From JAJYSO01 sp964586655 (GTDB taxonomy: Bacteria > Bacteroidota > Bacteroidia > Flavobacteriales > Flavobacteriaceae), in the NCBI GenBank assembly GCA_964586655.1, contig CAZPGY010000032.1:1-13752 (forward strand): 13,752 nucleotides of DNA, in the 5' to 3' direction. The translations under genes and the position numbers were made by a program. This document shows, in pieces, positions 7,650 to 13,722 of the stretch (position 1 is its first letter; every line of letters begins with the position of its first letter). The notes under the pieces are model-generated. The model saw nothing but the letters and a program-made list of their open reading frames with translations, was not told the DNA's origin and did no database searches.

Positions 7650-8351
7650 TTAAAAATTGGGGCTCAGGTTGTATTTATCGTAGAAGTCATTGAGGATTTG
7701 AATGACTTCATCAGAAGTATCCACCAGGTGTACCAGGTCTAAATCCCCCGGGCTGATATTTTCAAATTTATCCAACAAAGTAGATTTTATCCAATCCAAC
7801 AGGCCGCTCCAAAACTCAGAGCCCACCAAAACAATAGGAAACTTGGTGGTTTTACGCGTCTGTACCAAAGTGATGGCTTCAAACAATTCATCTAACGTAC
7901 CAAAACCACCGGGCATGGCAATAAAACCTTGGGCATATTTGACAAACATTACTTTACGCACAAAAAAATAGTCAAAATGCAGGTTTTTATCCTGATCGAT
8001 ATAAGGATTGTCGTGTTGTTCAAAGGGCAAATCAATATTCAATCCCACGGAGGTTCCCCCGGCAAGATGAGCGCCTTTGTTTCCGGCTTCCATAATCCCG
8101 GGGCCGCCTCCGGTAATTACGCCATAGCCCTGTTCCACAATTTTTCCGGCTATCTCTGCGGTCATCTCATAGTATTTTTCTCCCGGCTTGGTGCGCGCCG
8201 ATCCAAAAATAGAAACACAGGGACCAATACGGCTCATCGCTTCATAGCCCTGTACAAATTCACCCATAATTTTAAACAAAGCCCAACTGTCATTGGCTTT
8301 AATCTGATTCCAGCCTTTGTTCTTCAGCTGTTTTTCTCGTTCTTGATTCAT
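7650..8351 (-). CDS. LOG / TIGR00730 family nucleotide 5'-monophosphate phosphoribohydrolase
   Basis: The protein has 233 residues with a Rossmann-like fold. The family signature is complete: GGGPGIMEAGNKGA at 81-94, R132 and K133 in VRKVMF, and PGGFGTLDE at 147-155, with E155 catalytic by family analogy. Members related to plant LOG release the base from cytokinin nucleotides, and bacterial members also hydrolyse AMP-like nucleotides; the natural substrate here cannot be told. The N-terminus (MNQEREKQLKNKGWNQIKANDSWALFKIMGEFVQGYE) matches the longer form common in Bacteroidota. It lies 171 bp after uvrA, with no clear terminator between them. In that gap are a weak hairpin (8405-8424) and no gene I trust. 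Confidence 0.85.
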   Translation of the reverse strand: MNQEREKQLKNKGWNQIKANDSWALFKIMGEFVQGYEAMSRIGPCVSIFGSARTKPGEKYYEMTAEIAGKIVEQGYGVITGGGPGIMEAGNKGAHLAGGTSVGLNIDLPFEQHDNPYIDQDKNLHFDYFFVRKVMFVKYAQGFIAMPGGFGTLDELFEAITLVQTRKTTKFPIVLVGSEFWSGLLDWIKSTLLDKFENISPGDLDLVHLVDTSDEVIQILNDFYDKYNLSPNF

Positions 8352-8522
8352 TATATCTTAATTTTTATATAGAGCTCATACTTAAATAATACTTCCCGGA
8401 ATACGCCCTCCGCAAAAGCAGGGCAATTTACATAAAATTATAAGAAGTCCATATACACCCGAATGGGTTTACTCATTTCGCCTGCTCTTCATATAATTGG
8501 TGAGGTCAATTTTTGAGCAAGA

Positions 8523-11357
8523 TTAATGGATCAGCTCTTCTTTTAGAAATTTTGCTGTATGGCTTTTTTTCTTTTTAACCAGTTGTTCCGGCGTGCCTTT
8601 TGCGATAAGCTTTCCACCCTGTTTTCCGCCTTCAGGGCCAATATCAATAATATAATCGGCCAATTTAATCACCTCCATATTGTGTTCAATAATCAACACG
8701 GTGTTTCCTTTATTGGTCAATTTATCCAGCACTTTCATCAACACGCGAATATCTTCAAAATGCAAACCGGTAGTAGGCTCGTCAAGGATATAAAAAGTTT
8801 TTCCGGTAGCGCGTTTAGACAATTCGGCAGCCAGTTTCACCCGTTGAGCTTCTCCCCCTGAAAGCGTTGTGCTTTGCTGACCCAGGGTAATATATCCCAA
8901 GCCCACATCCTGAATCGCTTTCAATTTGCGATGAATTTTTGGAATATGTTCAAAAAATGCGGTCGCCTCATTAACGGTCATTTCCAAGACATCGCTAATG
9001 GATTTTCCTTTATAGCGAATCTCCAAAGTCTCTCGGTTATAGCGCTTTCCCAAACAGGTCTCGCACTCAACATGCACATCGGGCAGGAAGTTCATTTCAA
9101 TAACTTTCACTCCGCCTCCTCGGCAGGTTTCACAACGCCCGCCTTTGACATTAAAACTAAATCTTCCGGGTTTATATCCTCTGATTTGTGCTTCCGGAGT
9201 TTGGGCAAAAAGTTTTCTGATCTCAGAAAAAACCTTGGTATAGGTTGCCGGATTGGAGCGCGGGGTTCGACCGATGGGCGATTGATCAATGGCAATTACT
9301 TTGTCGATGTGTTCCAGTCCTTTGATACTTTGGTAGGGTTGAACAGATTTGACGCCGTTATAATAATGGTTATTTAAAATGGGATACAAGGTTTCATTGA
9401 CCAAAGTAGATTTTCCACTACCCGATACCCCGGTGACGACAATCATTTTCCCCAAAGGGAATTTGACATCTATTTTTTTCAAATTATTGCCGGAAGCCCC
9501 TTTGAGCTCGATGAATTTTCCATTGCCCTTTCGCCGTTTTTTGGGAATTTCAATTCTCTTTTTACCGCTGAGATAATCAGCGGTTAGCGTATGGCTTTTT
9601 TCTATCTTGTCAGGAGGCCCTTCACTGATGATCTTGCCGCCGTGTTTTCCGGCAAACGGGCCAATATCGATTACATAATCTGCTTCTTCAATCATATCGC
9701 GATCGTGTTCAACCACAATCACCGAATTGCCCACGTCGCGCAGGGCTTTTAAAGAATCAATAAGTTTGTGATTATCGCGTTGATGCAGCCCGATACTGGG
9801 TTCGTCTAAGATATAGAGCACGCCCACCAATTGTGATCCGATCTGGGTAGCCAGCCGAATCCGTTGGGCTTCTCCCCCGGACAAACTTTTGGATCCACGC
9901 GCCAAAGCGAGATAAGTTAGGCCTACATCAACCAAAAACTGAAGTCGGGTGCGAATCTCTTTAATGATTTCTTCGCCAATTTTCAGTTGACTTTTACTGA
10001 GTTTTTCCGGGAGTTTTTCAAACCATTCGCTGAGTTCAAGGATATCCATTTCGGCGAGCTCAAAAATATTGAGTCCGTCGATTTTAAAATACAGCGATTG
10101 TTTTTTTAGGCGACTGCCTCCACAATCGGGGCAGTCCACTTTTTTCATATATTGCTTTGCCCAGCGGCGTAGTTTTCGCGAATCGTTGTTATAATAGGTT
10201 TGTTCAATAAAATGAACCACGCCTTCATAATCAATTTTATAATTTCGCTTTACACCGAGTTCTTTAGCCGCTACTTTTAATTGCTCCTTCCCGCCATATA
10301 AGATCATAGCTAAGGCCGGTTTTGGAAGGGTTTTAATTTTATCGGTAAGTTTAAAATCAAATTTTCGGGCAATCAATTCGAGTTGTTTAAACGCCCAATT
10401 CTTTTTTTTCTTTCCATAGGGTGCTAATCCTCCATTGGCGATGGACTGGTTGGGGTTGGGGATAATTTTATCTTCTACAACCTGATAACGCGTGCCAATT
10501 CCATTGCAGCTTGGACAAGCGCCTTTGGGGGAATTGAAAGAGAAGTTATTGGGCTCGGGATTGGGATAGGAAATTCCGGTAACCGGATCCATCAAAGTAC
10601 GGCTGAAAAAGCGGGGATGGTCTGCATGGTGTTCCAAAACCATCAACACATCATTTCCCTGATTCATTGCGGTATTGATGCTTTGCAGAAGTCGCTTGTC
10701 CAATTTTTGGTCGGCAGTAACCTTTAAACGGTCAATGACCACTTCAATATCATGGGTTTTGTAGCGGTCGAGCTTCATGCCCTTTTCAATCTCCCGAATC
10801 TCTCCGTCAACCCTGACCCTTAGAAATCCCTTTTTGGCAATTTGGGTAAACAATTCGCGATAATGCCCTTTTCGCGCCCGCACCACCGGCGCCAGGATGT
10901 TGATTTTTTTGTCTTTAAATTCTTTTTTGATCAGCGCTTTGATTTGATCATCGCTATAGCTGACCATCTTCTCGCCCGTCTTATAACTGTATGCCTCGCC
11001 AATACGCGCATAGAGCAAGCGCAAAAAATCATAAATCTCAGTGATTGTTCCTACCGTACTCCGGGGACTTCTGCCGGTGGTTTTTTGCTCAATGGCAATC
11101 ACCGGAGAAAGGCCCTCAATTTTATCGACATCAGGGCGTTCCAGCCCTCCGAGGAATTGTCGAGCATAAGCCGAGAAGGTTTCGATATAACGGCGTTGGC
11201 CTTCGGCGTAAATGGTATCAAAAGCCAAGGAAGATTTTCCCGAACCGGAAAGCCCGGTAATTACCACCAATTGATCGCGAGGAATCTTTACCTCAATATC
11301 CTTCAGGTTGTGCGCCCGTGCGCCATATACCTCTATTTGCTCGTCAAAATATGCCAT
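8523..11357 (-). CDS. uvrA: Excinuclease ABC subunit A
   Basis: UvrA is the damage-sensing ATPase of nucleotide excision repair; it loads UvrB on lesions. The protein has 944 residues, normal for the family. Two ABC halves are complete: Walker A GLSGSGKS (35-42) and GVSGSGKS (643-650), signatures LSGGEAQR (492-499) and LSGGEAQR (832-839), and Walker B YILDEP (515-520) and YILDEPT (856-862). The C-terminal zinc module is intact (C742, C745, C765, C768). In the N-terminal half only CPSC (281-284) and CPDC (409-412) remain. The CxxC pair that begins the first zinc finger in E. coli (C253, C256) is replaced by SRTLMDPVTGISYP. The start MAYFDEQIEVYGARAHNLK is the standard one. A TATCTTTG -7 box lies just upstream. 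No SOS box was recognised. Confidence 0.97.
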   Translation of the reverse strand: MAYFDEQIEVYGARAHNLKDIEVKIPRDQLVVITGLSGSGKSSLAFDTIYAEGQRRYIETFSAYARQFLGGLERPDVDKIEGLSPVIAIEQKTTGRSPRSTVGTITEIYDFLRLLYARIGEAYSYKTGEKMVSYSDDQIKALIKKEFKDKKINILAPVVRARKGHYRELFTQIAKKGFLRVRVDGEIREIEKGMKLDRYKTHDIEVVIDRLKVTADQKLDKRLLQSINTAMNQGNDVLMVLEHHADHPRFFSRTLMDPVTGISYPNPEPNNFSFNSPKGACPSCNGIGTRYQVVEDKIIPNPNQSIANGGLAPYGKKKKNWAFKQLELIARKFDFKLTDKIKTLPKPALAMILYGGKEQLKVAAKELGVKRNYKIDYEGVVHFIEQTYYNNDSRKLRRWAKQYMKKVDCPDCGGSRLKKQSLYFKIDGLNIFELAEMDILELSEWFEKLPEKLSKSQLKIGEEIIKEIRTRLQFLVDVGLTYLALARGSKSLSGGEAQRIRLATQIGSQLVGVLYILDEPSIGLHQRDNHKLIDSLKALRDVGNSVIVVEHDRDMIEEADYVIDIGPFAGKHGGKIISEGPPDKIEKSHTLTADYLSGKKRIEIPKKRRKGNGKFIELKGASGNNLKKIDVKFPLGKMIVVTGVSGSGKSTLVNETLYPILNNHYYNGVKSVQPYQSIKGLEHIDKVIAIDQSPIGRTPRSNPATYTKVFSEIRKLFAQTPEAQIRGYKPGRFSFNVKGGRCETCRGGGVKVIEMNFLPDVHVECETCLGKRYNRETLEIRYKGKSISDVLEMTVNEATAFFEHIPKIHRKLKAIQDVGLGYITLGQQSTTLSGGEAQRVKLAAELSKRATGKTFYILDEPTTGLHFEDIRVLMKVLDKLTNKGNTVLIIEHNMEVIKLADYIIDIGPEGGKQGGKLIAKGTPEQLVKKKKSHTAKFLKEELIH

Positions 11358-11373
11358 AAAAATTCAAGAAATG

Positions 11374-11381
11374 CAAAGATA
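11374..11381 (-). promoter_or_regulatory. Candidate -7 box for uvrA
   Basis: Minus-strand TATCTTTG is an exact TAnnTTTG match, 16 bp before the uvrA ATG. No good -33 element is seen. The leader would be only about 10 nt. Confidence 0.4.
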
Positions 11382-11590
11382 CTGAAAATGAAAATGAATC
11401 TCGTCTTGAAACTAAAAATCCATCGGCAAGTGAAGTAATACCAAAATGACAAATTAATTAGTCCAATCTTTCTATGAAAATTCCAAATCTCTGCGTTAAA
11501 AATGCTCGTCGTAGCTTTGGCTATGACTGTGCTTTTTGCCTTGACCTTTGAAATTTTCATCACGAAATATTAGCACAATTAATAAATCAC

Positions 11591-11606
11591 TTTGGTATAT
11601 ACCAAA
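11591..11606. promoter_or_regulatory. 16-bp perfect palindrome, possible operator
   Basis: TTTGGTATATACCAAA equals its own reverse complement. It lies 22 bp upstream of the -33 element of the lipoprotein promoter and about 230 bp upstream of uvrA. A dimeric regulator-binding site is plausible but unproven. Confidence 0.4.
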
Positions 11607-11627
11607 ACCATGCTTATTTTAAGACTT

Positions 11628-11659
11628 TTTGGGTGTTCTTTTAAATTTGCATATTTTTG
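11628..11659 (+). promoter_or_regulatory. Bacteroidota-type promoter for the lipoprotein gene
   Basis: TTTG (11628-11631), a 20-bp spacer and TATTTTTG (11652-11659) match the consensus TTTG-N19..21-TAnnTTTG exactly. The transcript should start near 11666, giving a leader of about 60 nt before the GTG at 11726. Confidence 0.65.
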
Positions 11660-11725
11660 GAAAGCCCCCATCAGTGCAAACCGTGTTTTTATAATGCTCA
11701 TTATTAATTTAAATTTGATCAAGTT

Positions 11726-12061
11726 GTGAAAAACTTTATTATAATACTCCTCCTTATGCTCATCGGATGCAAAAGTTCTGTTAGCAACAAAAAAGCAGAC
11801 TTCTTATCAAAGGAAAACTCGGACAACTACACTAATACCCCCCACCGACAAAGCCTTCATAATTTACGATCTTATCAGGCAGAGAAAAGTAAGTTTGCGG
11901 TCTTGTATAAGGATTCAATTTATAGTCTTGCCCACTTTAAAAACAAAATAGGTTTTGCTGATCAAGAAAAATTCAAGTCAATGAAGGTTATTCGAGATTC
12001 CTCCACAATAGCACAAAAATATTCCTTAAAAAATTACAACGCACTAATCATCCTTAAATAG
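11726..12061 (+). CDS. Small lipoprotein with a TonB-plug-like C-terminal half
   Basis: The protein has 111 residues and begins at a GTG codon; the first ATG in frame (11756) would remove the signal peptide, so GTG is preferred. The N-terminus is a lipoprotein signal with lipobox LIGC and lipidated C15, followed by SS. Residues about 57-111 (FAVLYKDSIYSLAHF, then FKSMKVIRDSSTIAQKYSLKNYNALIILK) recall the plug signature of SusC/RagA-type TonB-dependent receptors, roughly PLYVVDG, then IESIEVLKDASA, then YG, then ANGVIIITTK. The resemblance is in spacing and residue type, and I could not test it by search. It probably sits on the periplasmic face of a membrane or at the surface. The role is unknown. 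It lies alone on the plus strand, with its own promoter, divergent from uvrA. Confidence 0.7.
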   Translation: MKNFIIILLLMLIGCKSSVSNKKADFLSKENSDNYTNTPHRQSLHNLRSYQAEKSKFAVLYKDSIYSLAHFKNKIGFADQEKFKSMKVIRDSSTIAQKYSLKNYNALIILK

Positions 12062-12117
12062 GGATTTTCTTTCATCCATTTGGGGTTCTCTTTTATATTT
12101 TCTCTGATTATTGGGCT

Positions 12118-12187
12118 AACACCCCGCCCTGCGGGCACTCCTCTTGAAAAGAGGGGAATCACTCCCCTTTCCAAGAAATGGGGTGTT
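12118..12187. repeat. Compact fold-back element with nested hairpins
   Basis: The ends are AACACCCC (12118-12125) and GGGGTGTT (12180-12187), a perfect 8-bp inverted repeat. Inside are GCCC-TGC-GGGC (12126-12136), CTCCTCTT paired with AAGAGGGG (12138-12156, one T-G pair), and an alternative GGGGA / TCCCC stem (12153-12167). It is GC-rich against AT-rich surroundings. It resembles the small non-coding extragenic repeats of Bacteroidota genomes, and could be a REP-like or MITE-like unit. Confidence 0.6.
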
Positions 12188-12234
12188 CCTCTGGTGGTTC
12201 CGTCATTTCCCTTGCTAAATTACTTTTACTAACA

Positions 12235-12259
12235 GGTCGCTAACATAAAAAGGATAACT
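12235..12259 (+). repeat. Copy B of the 25-bp dispersed intergenic repeat
   Basis: It reads GGTCGCTAACATAAAA followed by AGGATAACT and matches copy A (206-230) at 21 of 25 positions. It includes CGCTAACA (12238-12245), the same 8-mer found at 13616-13623 and, inverted, at 13697-13704, so that the recombinase gene is flanked by this word on both sides. Confidence 0.55.
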
Positions 12260-12388
12260 CACCACAGCCGGACTTTAGAGCCGATGAAAATGAGTGGGGA
12301 ATTCAATATAACCAAAACACTGAAAATCAGTTCAATAATGAAATGGAAAATTATAGGAATCAATTTTTAGTCTATAAAAATTTTCATT

Positions 12389-12407
12389 TTCGTATTAAAA
12401 TTACGAA
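12389..12407 (-). terminator. Weak terminator-like hairpin at the recombinase stop codon
   Basis: On the minus strand TTCGTA and TACGAA form a 6-bp stem with a 7-nt loop, starting inside the last codons of the recombinase. AATGAAAATTTTTA follows. The U tract is separated from the stem by several A residues, so termination is uncertain. Confidence 0.3.
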
Positions 12408-13480
12408 TCGTCCATTTGATCTAACGGGCTGGTCACTTTAGCCAAGTGTGTTTCAGAAACGCGGGCGTAAATTCCGGTCGTTCTGATATTGGCATGGCCG
12501 AGTAGTTTTTGAATAAACGCCATATCGGTGCCATACTCCAGTAAATGTGTGGCATAGCTGTGGCGGAGGCTGTGAATACCGACGCGTTTATGGATATTGG
12601 CTTTTCGCATGGCCGTTTTGAATACTGCCTGAGCGCTGCGTTTAGCATAAGCACCCCCATATTGACCTTCAAACAAAAAATCTTCAGGTTGGTATTTTCG
12701 GTAATAGTTTCGCAACTCTTTCAGTACCGATTGAGGCAAAGGCACGTATCGATCACGTTTACCTTTAGCACGGCGGATGAGCACTAACATGCGCTGGGTA
12801 TCGATGTCTTCCATTTTGATGGCCACCACTTCGCTTACGCGCAGCCCCATGCCGTAACACAACTTTAAAACCAAGCGATGCTTTGGGTTTGTCGTGACCT
12901 TAAAAAGCTTGTTGACCTCTTTTTTGGTCAACACTTTAGGAAGTCGACGCCGTTTTTTGGGACGTGGGATATCGACAAAAAAGTTTTCTCTGTGTAGTAC
13001 CTGCTCAAAGTAAAACTTCACCGCATTAAGTCGACTGTGGATTTGATTTTCAGAAAGCTTTTGCTTTTTTATGCAATACAGAATATAGCTCCGCAACTTT
13101 TCGGGCGACAGCTGTTGTACCGGATGATCCTTTAACAGGTATAACAATTGCGCAAACTCCGTGCTATATGTGCGAATGGTACTGATGCTATAGCCTTTTA
13201 GTTTAAGAAGTTCGATGTAGGTTTTAAACGGCTTTTGGTTGATGGGGTGAATTTTAGTCAACGCCCCTTTCCCTTTCACTTTCTCAGGGAGGCCAAATAA
13301 TTTTCTATATTGCGTATTATCGGTGGTGTACCACGATTTTCGAGATTGGCTCCATTTGGCTTTAAGGTGTTTTTTTAGATGCTCTTTTAATTGAACATCA
13401 TAGGGAAAATGAATCCAAATCACCGATTTCCCGCGATGTTCGCCAAGTTCATACTGATATTGGTTGACCTGAAAAGCCAT
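12401..13480 (-). CDS. Tyrosine recombinase (site-specific integrase) with extra N-terminal domain
   Basis: The protein has 359 residues. Residues 80-165 form the SAM-like core-binding domain (FKTYIELLKLKGYSISTIRTY) and 180-345 the catalytic domain. All catalytic residues are present: R214 in GLRVSE, K239 in RRAKGKRD, H303 and R306 in HSLRHS, H329 in LLGHA and nucleophile Y338 in TGIYAR. The tail KVTSPLD resembles the VRSPLD tail of integron integrases. The RRHHL-type patch typical of IntI is absent; the segment between FLFEGQYGG and the HxxR motif is short. Residues about 1-75 are an extra domain (VIWIHFPYDVQLKEHLKKHLKAKWSQSRKSWYTTD) not found in XerC/D or IntI. Length, start and reading frame look intact. 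The upstream region has paired recombination-like sites, so it is probably active on sites next to its own gene. XerC/D housekeeping function is less likely. Confidence 0.9.
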   Translation of the reverse strand: MAFQVNQYQYELGEHRGKSVIWIHFPYDVQLKEHLKKHLKAKWSQSRKSWYTTDNTQYRKLFGLPEKVKGKGALTKIHPINQKPFKTYIELLKLKGYSISTIRTYSTEFAQLLYLLKDHPVQQLSPEKLRSYILYCIKKQKLSENQIHSRLNAVKFYFEQVLHRENFFVDIPRPKKRRRLPKVLTKKEVNKLFKVTTNPKHRLVLKLCYGMGLRVSEVVAIKMEDIDTQRMLVLIRRAKGKRDRYVPLPQSVLKELRNYYRKYQPEDFLFEGQYGGAYAKRSAQAVFKTAMRKANIHKRVGIHSLRHSYATHLLEYGTDMAFIQKLLGHANIRTTGIYARVSETHLAKVTSPLDQMDDS

Positions 13481-13510
13481 GGCTCAAATTGGTTAATTAT
13501 TTAATGAATA

Positions 13511-13518
13511 CGAAGGTA
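13511..13518 (-). promoter_or_regulatory. Candidate -7 box for the recombinase gene
   Basis: Minus-strand TACCTTCG fits TAnnTTTG with one change, a variant I regard as frequent in this phylum. The leader would be about 25 nt. The position expected for the -33 element, near 13538-13541, falls inside the dif-like site 13525-13552. Confidence 0.45.
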
Positions 13519-13524
13519 CAAAAA

Positions 13525-13552
13525 AATGCGCATTTTGTATAAACTTGCGCAA
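13525..13552. repeat. dif-like inverted site overlapping the recombinase promoter
   Basis: Left arm AATGCGCATTT, central TGTATA and right arm AACTTGCGCAA make a 28-bp arm-spacer-arm arrangement as in tyrosine recombinase core sites. The E. coli dif site, recalled from memory, also has TGCGCAT three bases before TGTATA at the same spacing; I count 15 of 28 matching positions. Both arms carry TGCGCA, and a third TGCGCA lies at 13590-13595. It could be a recombination site, an accessory binding site or an autorepression operator. Confidence 0.45.
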
Positions 13553-13607
13553 TACTTATAAATAACTATTTTATTAATTTACACCTAATTGCGCAGCTAT
13601 AACCGAC

Positions 13608-13623
13608 TGTTATCCCGCTAACA
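13608..13623. repeat. Second possible recombinase core site
   Basis: TGTTA and TAACA are inverted around a 6-bp centre TCCCGC. Extending to nine bases each, the arms agree at 6 of 9 positions. Arms inverted around a 6-8 bp centre are the usual form of tyrosine recombinase core sites. It overlaps the left arm of the larger inverted repeat at 13615-13705. Confidence 0.35.
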
Positions 13624-13705
13624 ACCTACGGTTTAACGGTTTTTAAAATTTTATTAGTGTTTTGTTTGTAATTAGGGGAAGTTTCATATATTTGGGTGTT
13701 AGCGG
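13615..13705. repeat. attC-like outer inverted repeat between recombinase and next ORF
   Basis: CCGCTAACAACC (13615-13626) and GGGTGTTAGCGG (13694-13705) are inverted copies with one mismatch, 91 bp end to end. Their size and GTTAG/CTAAC ends recall integron attC outer boxes (RYYYAAC and GTTRRRY), though the match to that consensus is incomplete and no inner stem was found. A promoter lies inside the repeat. Confidence 0.5.
13661..13694 (+). promoter_or_regulatory. Strong outward promoter facing the first downstream ORF
   Basis: TATATTTG at 13687-13694 matches the -7 consensus exactly. TTTG occurs at both 13661-13664 (22-bp spacer) and 13665-13668 (18-bp spacer). Transcription should begin near 13700, in the right arm of the inverted repeat, and leave about 22 nt before the ATG at 13723. 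GGTAA-TT-TTACC (13704-13715) lies in the leader. The position is comparable to the cassette promoter of integrons. Confidence 0.6.
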
Positions 13706-13722
13706 TAATTTTACCAAACAGA

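Larger units (their letters stand above)
11358..11725. other. Intergenic region between divergent uvrA and the lipoprotein gene
   Basis: The 368 bp hold a -7 box for uvrA, a 16-bp perfect palindrome at 11591-11606 and a strong plus-strand promoter at 11628-11659. A 76-codon minus-strand reading frame (11333-11563) overlaps the uvrA start and covers the uvrA -7 box. It has no recognisable domain and I do not accept it as a gene. Confidence 0.55.
12062..12388. other. Intergenic region rich in repeat structure
   Basis: These 327 bp hold no supported gene; a 28-codon frame at 12284-12370 has no recognisable features. They contain GCTAACACCC at 12115-12124 (inverted match to 13694-13703), a 70-bp fold-back element (12118-12187), and copy B of the 25-bp repeat (12235-12259), which includes CGCTAACA. 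No clear terminator follows the lipoprotein gene. Confidence 0.55.

Noticed and set aside
8438..8476. 12-codon minus-strand ORF in the uvrA to LOG-family gap
   Set aside because: It is too short, with no similarity to anything I recognise.
9581..9590. CGGTTAGCG word like the recombinase-flanking repeat
   Set aside because: It lies inside uvrA and is explained by the coding sequence.
10842..11438. 198-codon plus-strand ORF
   Set aside because: It is antisense to the 5' part of uvrA, whose conserved protein sequence explains the open frame. Other long antisense frames (for example 3253-3759, 7929-8372 and 8874-9377) were rejected for the same reason.
11333..11563. 76-codon minus-strand ORF overlapping the uvrA start
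   Set aside because: It has no recognisable domain, an unusual mix of Phe, Trp and Lys, overlaps uvrA in another frame and covers the uvrA -7 box.
12401..13480. Classical integron integrase IntI
   Set aside because: The IntI patch between the catalytic Lys region and HxxR (DPRSG and RRHHL-type residues) is missing, and there is an extra N-terminal domain. Only the tail and general layout resemble IntI.
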